Shown piece after piece: positions 38,237 to 51,400 of a stretch of 64,000 nt of DNA; within the stretch, counting starts at the first letter, position 1, and the number at the start of each line of letters is the position of its first letter. The stretch lies in assembly GCF_001039355.2 (NCBI RefSeq), contig NW_019774925.1, positions 359,341-423,340 on the forward strand, written 5' to 3'. The translations under genes were made by a program, and so were the position numbers. The notes beneath the pieces are model-generated. The model was given only the letters and a program-made list of their open reading frames with translations. It ran no database searches and was not told the origin of the DNA. The stretch is from Lingula anatina (Eukaryota; Brachiopoda; Lingulata; Lingulida; Lingulidae).

Positions 38237-41200
38237 TACTACAAGGAGTAATGATTTGCCAAATAGTAATATGAGAGGTGGGTGATCACTCATTATATGG
38301 AGTCGATAGTCAATTGATAATCATAATCAGAGCTCTAAGTCCGCCAGTGCCATGGGATGATACAATGGCTCATTGCTTTCAGCTCTCTAGTAGGTTCCAA
38401 TGAGAGCAGAAGAAATGGAATTTTAAGAAATTAAAAGTTTTTTATAATTATTTGGAAACCTGAAGAATCCATCACAGAGTTCAATGACAGCAGGAGTTAA
38501 GCACAGAAATTCTAGGAGACTGGATGAATTCCTGGAATGCAGAATGGATGTAGAGTACTTGCAAGAAGTGAAGATAACTTCTAGGAAAGCAGGCAAACTC
38601 CCAAGAAAGTAGAAGTAAACAAAACTGAACTTCAAGGAAAGTAGCAGCATCCACAATGAGAGCAGAAGTTTATTTCCTGTGAAATTCTCCACAAGCAGAG
38701 GTTTTTGTATTTCAGCTCTTGGAAAAATGTTTTGCAAGGAGTTTCTGAAATGGAATTCTTCGCGTTTCAAGAATGAACTGAATGTTGTTTTTCACTTTCG
38801 TCAGACTATAGTCACATTCCCGATACCAGGATTGTTGTTGTTCTGGCGTGCTACTTCAGCCTACTTAATTGTTCTTCATAAGCCTTGAAAAGGCAGCTGT
38901 GTCTAATTGTCATGTCTGTGTCTTTCATATGGAAACAATATTAGCGCAAAGATAACATGGGAAGAATACAAGCGCAAAGATTACATGTAAACGTATATGG
39001 GCAAGTTGAAAATATACATGTGCAAATTAAGGCAGACAAAACAGGTACTTTTCACTGTTGGCGACTGTGAAGAAATAGTGGTATATTTTTATAATTTTTT
39101 CAACATCATTGAATGATATTGGGATGCTGTTTTTTCTTTGTGCAATCAGATATGATGGAATTTTTCTCTGCCACACATGGTGCACATTGATGGGGTTAAC
39201 CACACCTTCTGTTATGGTGTGGGTGCAAATCTTTCAGAGAAGTGGAGAGTAAGGGCTTGTTTTGAATGGTGCAAAATTATTGTGACCCCCCCCCCCTCCC
39301 ATTTCCTCGTGTCACCCCAATGCCAGTCCCAAACTGATGTTGCAAACTGCCATTTTTTTGTACCCTGAGTAGAGAACCCTCACATCTACTACTCCCCTCT
39401 ACTCCACCATTGCATCTTACCAGGTGTGCTTCATTATACAAATATCATTCAAATTTGAAATTTGAATTTTTTCTGTGGAATACCTTCTTTAAATTTTGCA
39501 ACCATTTCTAAGGCTATTTTCAATAACATTTTTATGGATCTTTTTAGTTTGAAGACTGAGATATAAGTGAAGGTAAATTATCAGTAAGAACTGATCTTTT
39601 TGTGCATTTATTATATACAAATGTTATTTATGAAAAACAGAAACTGTAATGTGCGCACGTGTGCAAACACATGCACACAAACACCTTTTATATTGGTGAG
39701 TCAATCAGGTGGCCTTACGATATTTGTCCTAAATATTCCCAAAGGAAGTTCCACAACCAAGTTACTGAGACAAAGATGTCCAGCAGGTCACTATTAAAGC
39801 AATCAGTCATAAAACTCTCATTTGTTTTTATTGTTATGCATCATACACATTTGCCACAGTACATCATGCTGTAGAAATCCGAGTATCAGTAACTGTTACA
39901 ATTCCATGCTCGTGCTTTGATTTTTTCCCAGTTGCTAAAATAAATAATTTTGGCTATAGAAAATGATAACGATTATTTATGTTGGTCATCCATTTGTTGA
40001 AAATTTAGTTATTTGGTCTGAACAAAATATATGATACAGTAAGCTTAATAATTGCTTTGACAATACACTTGAATCTTTTTAATTTCAAGAAGAAAATTGT
40101 GCAGTTTATTACATTTAGAAAATTGTAAGAATTTCCATATTTACCATCATTTCTGTACGATATTGCTTTCCTCACAAGGCTAATTCAATTTCTTGATGCA
40201 TTGGAATATATTTCTAAGAACTTAATTTTTTGTGATACTTTTATACATTGGCAGTTGCTAAGAGAGGAGACACTCTGGAAGCTTTTCAAAGTAAACTCGG
40301 CCAAAAAAGTTCTGAAACATTGTTATTTTGAATAATTATAAGATAACCATATAAATTGAAATAAAGTGAATATTTTAACCAAATATTGATGGATAATGCA
40401 CCCACCATTCATTTTTTATGTGCACTGAAGATTTTCCCATTACATTACAAAGTTTTTTAATTCAAAAACAATTGGACCTTTCGGACCTTTTTTTGGTCGA
40501 GTGTTGAATTAAAACTGTTCCATATGTCTAAAAAATGAGCAGAAATTACAGCAGATCATGGAAAATCTACGTAAATGCATATGGCTTGTTAAGGTTTTCC
40601 AGTCTTCCCATATGGTGGCTCATGTTGACTTGTTGGGAATATTTTCTACTTTTTAGAATCAAGTTTTTACTGATAATACATTTCAAACTAACACAGGTAG
40701 ATTGGTAAAGAAACTGTTGTCTATTTCACAACATTTGTCTCTGTGATTATGTTACATGTGTTTTTGGTTAGGAAGATTATGTTTTACAGCATCTCAGTCA
40801 AGATGGCTGCATTGTTATCTCATTTTAAAAATCACGTCAAATATGACAAAATAAGCATGCCTGCTATGGGCATGACATCTGCCACTCCAACTGCCCAGTC
40901 AGTGTCCTTATATCTGTATATTTAAGAGAATTGCTAGGTATGTCATCCCTCTTTCCCTTATATCCCCTGTCATATTACTCTGGGTTATTCAGAGGGCAAT
41001 AAATTGGTGGCCATATGATGATGCTTCCTTGTCCAATTGTTATTATCATTGTTAATAACCAAGCATGCCCGCCACATGTTGATTATTGTGAAAATTCAAT
41101 AAAATATTAAAATGAAATTTCTTTTTTTATTTCTGTATTGAATATGAACATTTGGCTGGAACCTGGTGCTTTGTTTTGAAAAAGCCTAAAAAACACCCAA

Positions 41201-42224
41201 GACTTGATCTTTTTGTTAGTAATTGAGCCGTGAGATTTTTAATGCATTTCACGTGTATTACCTTTAGTGAATTACGATCACAAATTGGCTAACGCATGGC
41301 TGATAAAAGCTTTTTGTGATCGATTATCTTGGAGGAAATTTCACTGTAGCGGTGATTAGGCACGTGTAAATATATCCCAATGATATCATAATCTCTACTG
41401 TAGCTACAGACTCATTTTTTTTTATTTCAAAACATCTTTTGTATATGTTTGCGCTGCGTGCTTAGGATGACAACTCTTCAAAGGACGCTGTAAAATCCGG
41501 GTAGGGATCAATGGTGTTTTTTTTTTTTTTTTTTTTAATTCCAGTATTCTAGAATTTCTTTTCCTATTTATACCTCCTTTATACCTCCTACATTTTTGTA
41601 AGTAGAAAGTAACGTACGTTAAAACAAGGTTTTAAAAAATATCCTCTATCTTTCCTGTCTGCGTCATGAAACCAATTGTCCGTCATGATATCATCATGGT
41701 GAAACCAAGCCTTGAATCGATGTAATTTCCATTAGAGACTCGTTTTCTAAGTCGCGTTCAGACTAGTATTAAAGGTAAACGTTTTGGGTTCGAAATGTCC
41801 GGCCAAATGATCAAATTTATTCAAAGCTTAACGTCCAAAGCGCACAGGGAAACTCCGCGGCTCCTCATTCAGTGGACTGTCTAGGTTACTTTCTGGTCAG
41901 CTGAAACCCTCTGGTTCCATTTCTGTCGTCTGGTGGTGGGTTTTACGATCTAAATGGGTTTGGCTTTGAAACAATGTGATTGTGGAGAAACTCACGCGAA
42001 AAAAATTGTTTAAAAGACCACATCTGACAGATGATTGCGTTGGCACTATCGGTTCCACACTTAATGATGTTTTATTTAGCAATTTTGTGGAATAATTGAA
42101 GTACTCGAAATCTATCTTCATTTTGAACAGTGAAACCTGGTAGTCTTTCCGTGAATCATCTTCATAAGTACAAAAACTTTTCAGCAGATATTATATTGGC
42201 CAGAGCCACACTAGAAAGAGCACC
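38237..42224. other. SOS 3' UTR and intergenic sequence
   Basis: No coding exon recognised. Purine-rich sequence directly follows the stop (38240-38660), and a candidate poly(A) signal is at 41098. Confidence 0.5.
41098..41103 (+). terminator. Candidate poly(A) signal for SOS
   Basis: AATAAA lies about 2.9 kb beyond the SOS stop, in AT-rich sequence with no other convincing coding exon between. The assignment is by position only; earlier signals are possible. Confidence 0.25.
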
Positions 42225-43239
42225 ATGTTTATTCACAGGAGAACTGCCTTTCGTTGTATCTGCCTCTTCTTGGCTGTTTACTTTTCAGGATCAGATTCTT
42301 TTGATTTCGACAGATTGAGACGATTTACAGATTATGAAAAGTTTATGAGCGATGCAGGTTTTTACCCGACTTTGACAGACGGAGAGATAGACCCTTTCTG
42401 TGAAAATAGACCATTGGCGAGGTTTAATTTTGCCTGTAAGTTATGCAGCTGCGGGTCCAGAAGTCGGCCCAAGAACCACTTTTGTTCTTCACGGACATGT
42501 ATACAAGGTATGTATTATACATTGCTTTGATTCTCAGACAAATCACTGGCATGATTCTGGTTTTTTGTTTAGGCAAATCTCGTGCTTCTTTTTTTACAAT
42601 ATGTGAATAACTAGCTCGAATAGCATGCTTTATTCTCCTCAAAAATGTAGTTGGCGATAACTCGACCGAATTTTCATTTATTTCAATACTTTTCCCGTAG
42701 GGGGAATACTTTAAGTTTTACATTCCATTTCTAATTCAATTTCATAGAAACATCCTTATGTTGATTTTATCACTGACAAGTATACATATGTATATTAGAT
42801 AAAGACCCCAAGAACCACTTTTGCTTTTCACGGACATGTATACAAGATCTTTACGCCTTTAACAAGAGTTCGTGTCAAAAATTGTAGATTGATGTCAAAA
42901 ACTTCGCCTTATGCTTAAATTCGTATCTATAACATTAAAAAAGTAGGCTTATTACTTATCGTAAGTCCAACCTTACCGTAAAAACCAAATATACTTTCTG
43001 TAAATATTTTCAACCACCACTTTTTCGAGATTAAGAATTTTAAAAAAGTTAATTAAGAGTTTTTTATTCGACTAGGGAAATCGGTTAAATTGGATAAAAT
43101 TGTTGTTTGTTTGTTTTTGACAGTTGACTGTGGCCGGCATGATGCTGACGAAGTATGGAAAGAAGCAGGGTTAACGTGTTCCTGCACCGAGAGAGGTTAC
43201 GCAGATGGCTGGACGACCTTGAAACCCCACTGTGACTAA
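42225..43239 (+). CDS. Unrecognised secreted cysteine-rich protein, 132 aa
   Basis: Two exons (42225-42507 and 43124-43239) join in phase 1 with a GTATGT donor and a TTTGACAG acceptor. The first residues (MFIHRRTAFRCICLFLAVYF) look like a signal peptide: basic start, hydrophobic core, then SGSDS as a likely cleavage region. The mature part of about 105 aa has ten cysteines in the pattern FC, ACKLCSC, FCSSRTC, DC, TCSC, HCD, suggesting disulphide-bonded extracellular folding, and no membrane segment. A possible poly(A) signal AATAAA is at 43513-43518. I do not recognise the family. The alternating C-x-C and paired cysteines resemble many small extracellular domains, but no function should be inferred. 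Intron 1 holds a decayed copy of the last 40 nt of exon 1. Confidence 0.6.
42807..42846 (+). repeat. Duplicated 3' end of exon 1 inside its own intron
   Basis: Forty bases repeat the last 40 bases of the upstream exon (42468-42507) with two mismatches, from CCCAAGAACC to GTATACAAG. After the exon boundary the similarity stops, and the GTATGT donor is replaced by ATCTTT, so this fragment cannot be spliced in the same way. Likely an exon-duplication remnant. Confidence 0.75.
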
Positions 43240-43907
43240 CGGGCCTCACCCAAATGACCGGAAAGTCTTCAACTCTCCCACATTTGAGCAAGTGAAAACG
43301 CGCAAATCGACAAAAACAGTCAAACTTATTTTTCCAAATCGCCGCGCAGAATTTTAAAGTCAGATTGACGGATATAATTGAAGAAGTGGGCAACAAGACT
43401 CTAGGATTTCCAAACAGCTTTATTCCCACTGCCTAAATTCTCCCTCTCTACCCACCACCTGTCCTATTTATACCTCCCTGTACGTTCATATCTAATTGCA
43501 ATATGACCTTATAATAAATCTTTTTTTCTGGATTTAGTCTAGGCGCGCGTCCTAGGGGGCGTGGGACATGTTAAGGGGCGCCACCGCGTTCCTTACATAA
43601 TATTGACAATATTAATTAGAACCAAGGACTAACACACTAACCTTGGCTGAATAATCTATAAACCTACTGTGTCATTCGTTTTCTGTTGTGTCCGGGTATA
43701 TAATAAAGTTTCTGTTTTTATACGTATTGTGTACTGTATACCTGTTCTCTGTTGTGATGTTCAATATCTGATATAAAATTATATAAAAGGCTGTTATTCA
43801 AAGGGGGAATCGCCTCCCGCCTTTTTTTTTGCAAGATAAGTCATCAGAAAACTGACTCAATTTACGTCAGACAATGCTGAAGTTTCTCAATATCATTTGA
43901 CAAATAA

Positions 43908-43942
<35 letters not shown>

Positions 43943-45473
43943 CATAGCATGACATTGAAGATAAAAATGGAATAAAAGATCAGCCAATGATGTATATGAT
44001 GCATTTGACACGCATGTTGAACACATTTTTCACCATAAAAATGCCCCTACCCCCAAGACAAAACAGTTGCATTCAGAAAACGAAACCTGTATAGAACTTT
44101 CGTCTATGCAAGTCTTTAAAGTCCGTTTAATCTTCCGTAGGACTTATATTATAATGCTGTTCACTTCTTTCAATATTACCTGCAATGTGCAAAATAATTC
44201 TTCTTTTAGAATATTTCTAAAATGTGTGGCGACTGTGCGAAATATAATTGTATAAAATGTGCCAGGCCTTATTTTGTTTTATATCCCTCCTATCGCATAA
44301 AAACCAATGCTCTTTATGGCTTTTTAAATTAGATTGAGTATGCTTTTAAATCTGACGTATCAATTTACGTAAGTTGGAAGCGTAATCCAATTGTCATTCC
44401 TCGCGTGAATCCGAAAGTTGATAATTTCTCATCATTTATGCGGGAATATCAATTCTGGTCAACAAAATGACAAAAGCTCATTGAACCTATTTAATGTGTT
44501 TTTGATATACCTAAACGAATTTAGAACTTCACTACTTTTTGCCACATTTTTATGTAGACCTAGGACCCACCAATCATGGGTCCTAGTGTAGACTAAAATT
44601 TACATTGTCCTTAATAAAAATAAATAAAAAATTCGTGTAGAAAAAAACATGGGCAAAAATTGGGAAAAAAGTGTATCCAACTGAACTAAAAGTAGGCCTA
44701 AAATTACTTTTGCTCAAAAATGTAAAGAACAGAGTTGTCCTGTCCAACGAAATAATGGCGAAGAAATAAAGGTAAAAATAAAAGGGAACGGTAGCCCTAA
44801 GATCTAATAAACGGATATTAGATATTGGTATATTAGATCTTATGGTAGCCTAACCTTAAACTTTACGTTTGACTTGACTCATTTGACTAAAAAGCTTATC
44901 TTGAATCATGTTCGCCTTTTGATGACCTCTGGTGGGAAATGCAGTCTTCAGTTGTTGGAGATCTGAATACGATTAACCTTATTTTTTTTCGTAAATATTA
45001 ACACAAGCATACGCTAAAAAGTTTGGTGCTTAAATTTTTATAATGAAGAACATAGAACTCAAAAGTTGAGGTAAGCTTGCTGAAAAACAAATATGTTCAA
45101 CAATATGTATACTGATATTTAGTTTGAGACAGCATAATGAAGGCTATCTAGTCAAATGTGCCCGAGTGTTCAACTTGCCACCTCATCTCGACAACTGATC
45201 TCTTACGTTTATGTTACAACCGTTGCATTTATTTCATTGAAATAGATTGTATGTCAGAGGTCAAATGTTAAGATATTCGTACCATCTCGGTATCAGGTGT
45301 CCTTAATTTCTCCTCTTGTCTTTAGTATGAATGATGTGCCTCAAGCACCCACGTATTTCATAGTTTGAAAAATTCATTGTGTTTTCGTATTTTTGTAACA
45401 TAGACTATTGTGTGTGGTACTGATAAAATGGAATTAAACATTTAAGATGCAAATACTGTAATAAGCCACAGCC
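43240..45473. other. Intergenic, upstream of GCC1
   Basis: AT-rich, with (AAAT)n and two AATAAA sites near the secreted-protein gene (43513 and 43702). No gene seen. Confidence 0.5.
43905..43942. repeat. (AAAT)n microsatellite
   Basis: Intergenic, between the secreted-protein gene and GCC1. Confidence 0.85.
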
Positions 45474-48400
45474 ATGGATAGAAGCAGCAGGTCAGAATTA
45501 CTACAGACCATAGCCAGTCAACAGGAGCAACTGGGGAGATATGAAAAGAGACTTCGGGGTAGGATTGATTTTCTTCTGTCTTTAATAGTATCTTAAATAG
45601 TGAACATTTTTTTTATTTTTTAGATGGGTTTCATAAATTTCTAAATATTTTACATGCAGTGATGCAAGGTAATATTCTCTTTATTTATTCCTATTTGATT
45701 AAATTTAACTGGTTGGAAATTCAACCTTTTGTGAAAAATATTGGTAAATTTTCTTGTTACAGATGTTGTTGAGGCTTATAAAAGTTTGCACAAGGAGAAA
45801 GCTGCCTTAGAAGCAACCATTCAGGCCTTGAGTTGTAGTAAAAATGGAGGAGACAAAGCCAAGAAAGGAACAGAGTCTTCTCACGCAACCAGGCACAGTG
45901 GGGAACACGTTCAAGACCCATTAGGAGCCCAGGTAGCAGAATGTTTTATTATTTTTAGATACAAAGAATTGATGGAAATCATCAGCCAATGATGGAAAAA
46001 CGTAATGTCCATCATTGGCTGATGATTTCCATCATCATCATCATCAGCCAATGATGGAAAAACGTAATGTCCAGGTTACGTTTGCATAATTTATTAAATC
46101 TTTACCAAATGCAAAAACTATTTCCCCCATTGCTTTTTTATTACGAACCCTTTTTGCCACTTTTTGAAAATTGATTTGTCAAAAATATGTGATCTGAACA
46201 TAGCAGCAAAAAATTTGAAAAAATTCTCTCTCAGATAGGGCTATGTATTAGTATCTTGCAGATTGTAAACAGCCTGTTCTTTTTCCAGTAATCTTAGATT
46301 ATATACATTAAATAATAATTGTAAATATATTGTGAGATCATGGTATGATTGAGGTTGATTTGCACAACAGTTTCTGGGATGTGAAACACCAGTAGACTCT
46401 AAAGCTTTGAATAGAGAGTTAAAACATTTTACATGGCAGTAAATCTGAGCTTCTTTCTTTTTCAGGATGAATTTGGAATTAATGATTTATTTCAGTCTAT
46501 GGTAACATTTTGTACTTTACAGCTTCAGGGGTTGAGGACTTGTGTATAATTGCCATATTTTCATTTTGAAATTTATAATGAGCTGAATCTATAGGAATTA
46601 TCTGTGTAATGGAGTTGGGGTGTGCAGTTAGTTCAGTGGGAATTAGTCTATAAGAAATAAGAAATAATTTTTTTGTAAACTACTCTGCCAAATATCTGCA
46701 TTAATATGATTGTTTTGAAATTTAATGATGATTTATGATTATTTGATGTTACAAATTATACAGCTTCTAACATGTATAGACCAGTGACAAAAACATCTCA
46801 AAAACTTGTTTTATAAATGTGGTTTTTGTGCCACTCTTATTTTCCTTGATAAAAAAGCAATTTTGGGACATTTTCAAATATGAATAGTGTACCTTTATAT
46901 GATATTTCACTTAAAGCTCGTAGAAGTTCATAGCTGTAGAATTTATTGAAAACTAGGAAATTTGATAATTTGTGCAGGGGTTTTAAAAATGTTTGTGGAT
47001 TAAAAAAAAATGCTGTTGTCCTGTGTATGTTGCTTTGGAAGGGGCTGGTGTTAAGTGTTTCTTTGTTGTAAATTCTCAGTCTGGAAAAGTACTGTTAATG
47101 GATTGATTAATGCATACCCAGGTTGAATTGTATGTAGATTAATCGCAGATGTCATTGTCTTAATATAATTCTGTGTTGTTGCAAATCAAATGTGATAAAA
47201 AATACCATTATACAGTCAGGTGAGCTTTGATTACATTACCTCTGTCAGAGACTGTGGTCTCAACAGACTGCAGTGTTATCGACTTATCAAGTAACCTTTT
47301 GCCAGTTCTGACAACTGAAAATCAAAACTTTTAAATTGAATGTGTTTTATTTATGAACAAATTTTATCTTGATATAAATTTTGTTCTTTTAGGATCCAAA
47401 AGAGGTTGAGTCAAAGGACAAAACAGATGGAGCAGATGACAGGGAGGAAGGTGATGACCAGGTGGCCACTCTGACCACCTCTCTGCAGACGCTAATGCAG
47501 GAAAAAACTAAAATGGAGACCAACTATCAGGCCGAGAAGAAAAAGATGAGGGTAAGCTCCTTTCAGTAGGTTGAAGGGTCAAACTAGAGAGCACTCTAAC
47601 ACCCCATTTCCATAGATTAGATCAACCTACTTTAGATTGACCTAACTCCCTGGGGGTTCACGTTAAATAGCTGTCAGCCGGGCGGACACGAAAGTTAATT
47701 ACCCCCTTCCAGCTTGTAGTAGGCGGGACGGACATTTAAGTCGGATTATCTGAAGTAATCTAGTGAGACTCCCCATGGGGATAGATCGATCTAAAATCTA
47801 TGGGAATAGAGCCTAAGACTCTAGACCTCCTCTGAGCCAAAATGTAGATTATAATTAAATAAAAATATATAAAGAAAATAAAGACACCTGTATTTGGGTG
47901 AAATTGTACTTTCTTTCCCTGAATGAATGTCCATTTGAAAATTTTATTGCTTACTTTTTGAGATAACTTGTCTGAAATATCAAATAACACTAATAAAATC
48001 TTAACATTCGTTGTTGGAAGAGATAAGAAAAAAAGCATCTTGAGAATTAAAGCTCTGTTTAACATAACCACTGGCCACAGATCTTGTTAAATATAATAAA
48101 TACAACAACACAACAACCATATCTTGACTATTAACAGTCCAGGATTTATTGCATTTTGGGTAAACCTTTTACAAAAAGTCTGAGACTAAATGTTTACCAG
48201 AAATTCATGGCTGTAAATAATCTAAGTGCTTAGATGTGCTCAATACAAGTCTTTTCATTTTATCTTCACAAGTGACATTTCATTTTCCCATTGGGAAAAT
48301 GTTGTTGATTCTGAAATGAAGGGAAAATATTCTATAAAACCCATCTTTGGTTTTTGTTGTTTGAAGTGATGTTTATGAGATGCAGGGATTTGTAAGTGCT

Positions 48401-51400
48401 ACAATAACTGTAAAAAAAATTGTGAAAAAAATTGCTAGTGTGACAATAACTGTTAGAGGAAAATATTTATTTTTTTCAAGGTGAAAGAAAGAGCGATAAT
48501 GACCTTTTTTTCTCTATCTGTAGTTTTAATAAGCTTACCTGTTACTGGGTAATTGTCAGAGTTATGTCACTGGCATCTTTTTTGTCTAAAGACAAAACCT
48601 GTATTGTTTGGCAACATGCACATTAGTGGATAACAGCAGTCCTTATCCCTCCAACACTTGCTGTATTTCTTTGATGAACATGATCTTTTTTCTCTCTCTG
48701 GTGGTCTGAAAAATATAAATTTAGATGTTTCAAGCTCCAGTTTACTTGTATTTCAGTCATATTTTATAATAGAACTTTAGTTCGAAACTTGATCTCAGCT
48801 TTTCAGTTTAAGGTAAATTCATGGTAGCCCATTGAATAATGTTACAGTTGGCCTAAAACATTCGCCATATCTTTCTTATGTAACTGGACTACTGCTGATT
48901 TATATTAAGTCAAAGTAGGCTAAAATTTGGTCTAACTTAAAGTTTGAGAATGATACAATCATACTGTGAAACGGGTTTCAGGTGACAGTTGAATAGTAAT
49001 GTTTTCACATGATATAATGGCAAACGTTGGGTAAACTTTATGGCTACTGCCTTTGGTTTTGTAGCATTTAATAGATTCTCTCATTCAGTTCATTACAAAA
49101 AAAAGCACAGCAATAACATTTTTGCATTCAAGTGAATGATTTTCACCTCTTCAGAGATGTTATTTATTCAAACTTTTTCAAGATAAATACCTAAGTTTGT
49201 GATGTCATTGATAATTGATAATATTGCATTGTTAAAAAATAAATGATAAACATAAGCACTTACATTTTTTCCAATGTCACTTCTACTTCATTCAGTGGAG
49301 TACCTGAGAGGAAGGATAAAATATTTTGAATATTTGTTCTAAAACTTGCATTTTCTGGTATCAGGATTGATGTTTTATTAAAGATAAAACATGATTATTT
49401 CACCAAAACATTTCACTAATTAATTAAGAATAAAATTGATTTTGTTATGCAACTATCTACAAATAAAAATAAAAAAAGTACAGTTTGTTGAATGTTTTGC
49501 AAAATATATCAGTCAATAAGGCCTTTCAACTTACCATGGCATTGATAGGAAAGGAGAATTAGAACCAAAATTCCCCCTAGCAATATTCTGTTCATGGTGC
49601 TACTATATTTCTGAGGCAGATGCAACTTTCAGCAATAAAACTCAACAGAAATGGAGCGACAGGCAGTAATATATTGTATTCGCATTGAACTTATATTCAC
49701 ATTGACTCCTGCCTAGCTTTAATATCCGTCTAATGATATTCGGATGTTCTGTTTAATTGCCCATAATAGTGGAATTGTACTCATCAGGCGTATACTAAAG
49801 GGGGGGGGGGGGGGGGGGGGATTCAGACTTGTAATCTGCACTTAGTGCAGTAGTCTTGTTCTTTTCCATTCAGTATTCTATTCACACTTGGAAATTAATT
49901 TTGAACTTACTTTTTTCCCCACAATTATTCATTACTTTTATTTTAAAACCACTATTGTTGCATGGTTGAGATTATATTCTATTTGTGAAGTGCTCCCTAA
50001 CCCTCATTATGGCTCATCCCATGGAAATTACCAGTATTAGACAAGTACTCTGTTATGATGATTTGCAGAATTGGAAATGGATGAAAAGGAAATGAGAGTA
50101 TTCATACGGCCTTGTGGTCTCTCTTTTGATGTTTATTCTACCAGATCCTTGCGGTTTTTTCCATATTGTTCTGATTTTATGCACTGACAATGTTACAAAA
50201 CTAGATTTATTTTCAGTTGATATTAGATGTTATAGCTAACATTAGTATTTTTCATATGTGCAATCATATTTAATTATATTTAATTAAATTATATTTAATT
50301 CAAGATATACCACTGATAATTGTAGCAACCATTATTTTACTGCAAAAACTTGATCAGATTTGTTATGATATTCCATTTATTTTTCTTAATGTACATTTTA
50401 TATGCATAGCTGACACTTGATACGTGGTAAAACACATTGTTCACTGTCCATGGATTTGAAGTTTTGATCAGAAATCATAAATATTTATTCAATTGTATAG
50501 GCAGAATATGATGAAAGGATTAAAAGGCTGAAAGAAGAGTTGGAGCAAAAAGGAGAAAAAGAAGCATCTTTACAAGAACAGTTACTGCAGGTATAAGAGG
50601 CATGCTTCCTGAGCAAAATTTTCTACTAGAAAGGCAAACATTGAACATTAGACCTTTATGTAGCAAAATGTTGATATTCCAGGAAATTTCATTTTTCACC
50701 TAATAACCAGTGTGTGCCATACCAAAGACCATTCACAGAATAACAATCCATAAACCAATTTCTAGATATTGAATCACTCTCATAATGGGGACAGAGGTTG
50801 TTTATATTGGAAAAATTAGACATTCAGAGCCTGAGAACGGATTTACTTATATCCATGTATTTTAAAGTGTAAAGCCTACACCTCTATGTTTGAAATATTT
50901 TCTTTCAAGTTTTCAGAAATCTCTCATTCATGTAATGATTATTTAGTACATTTTCATCAAAGGTTATTTAAAAAATACAGTCAAGCTTTTTCTATTGTGT
51001 CAAGGATAGCTCTAGAAAATGTATTTATTGCAATATTTTGAGACTTTAATTTAGTTGAAGAACCGACTAAGAAGTGACCATGAAGAGAGAGAGAAGGAGC
51101 AGAATGATCATGCAGTGATGTTGAGAGAGCTACAGAAACTTTTGGCAGACGAAAGGAATGCCAAGGAACACTTGGAAAACCAGGTATTTACTTGTAGACA
51201 AAATAAAGTGTAAATTGGTAAAGCTTTACAAATCCAGTCGGCCAGTATTTTTAAGGCATCCCTAAAAGTACAGAAATGTAGTGTGAAAAAAAAAAAGAGT
51301 CATATTTTGAACGTTTAATGTAAGTCAAATTATGTATAGATTGCTAATCCATATGAAATACATTTCTTTTCTTGTCAGCTTGATGACACCAAGGAGCTTC

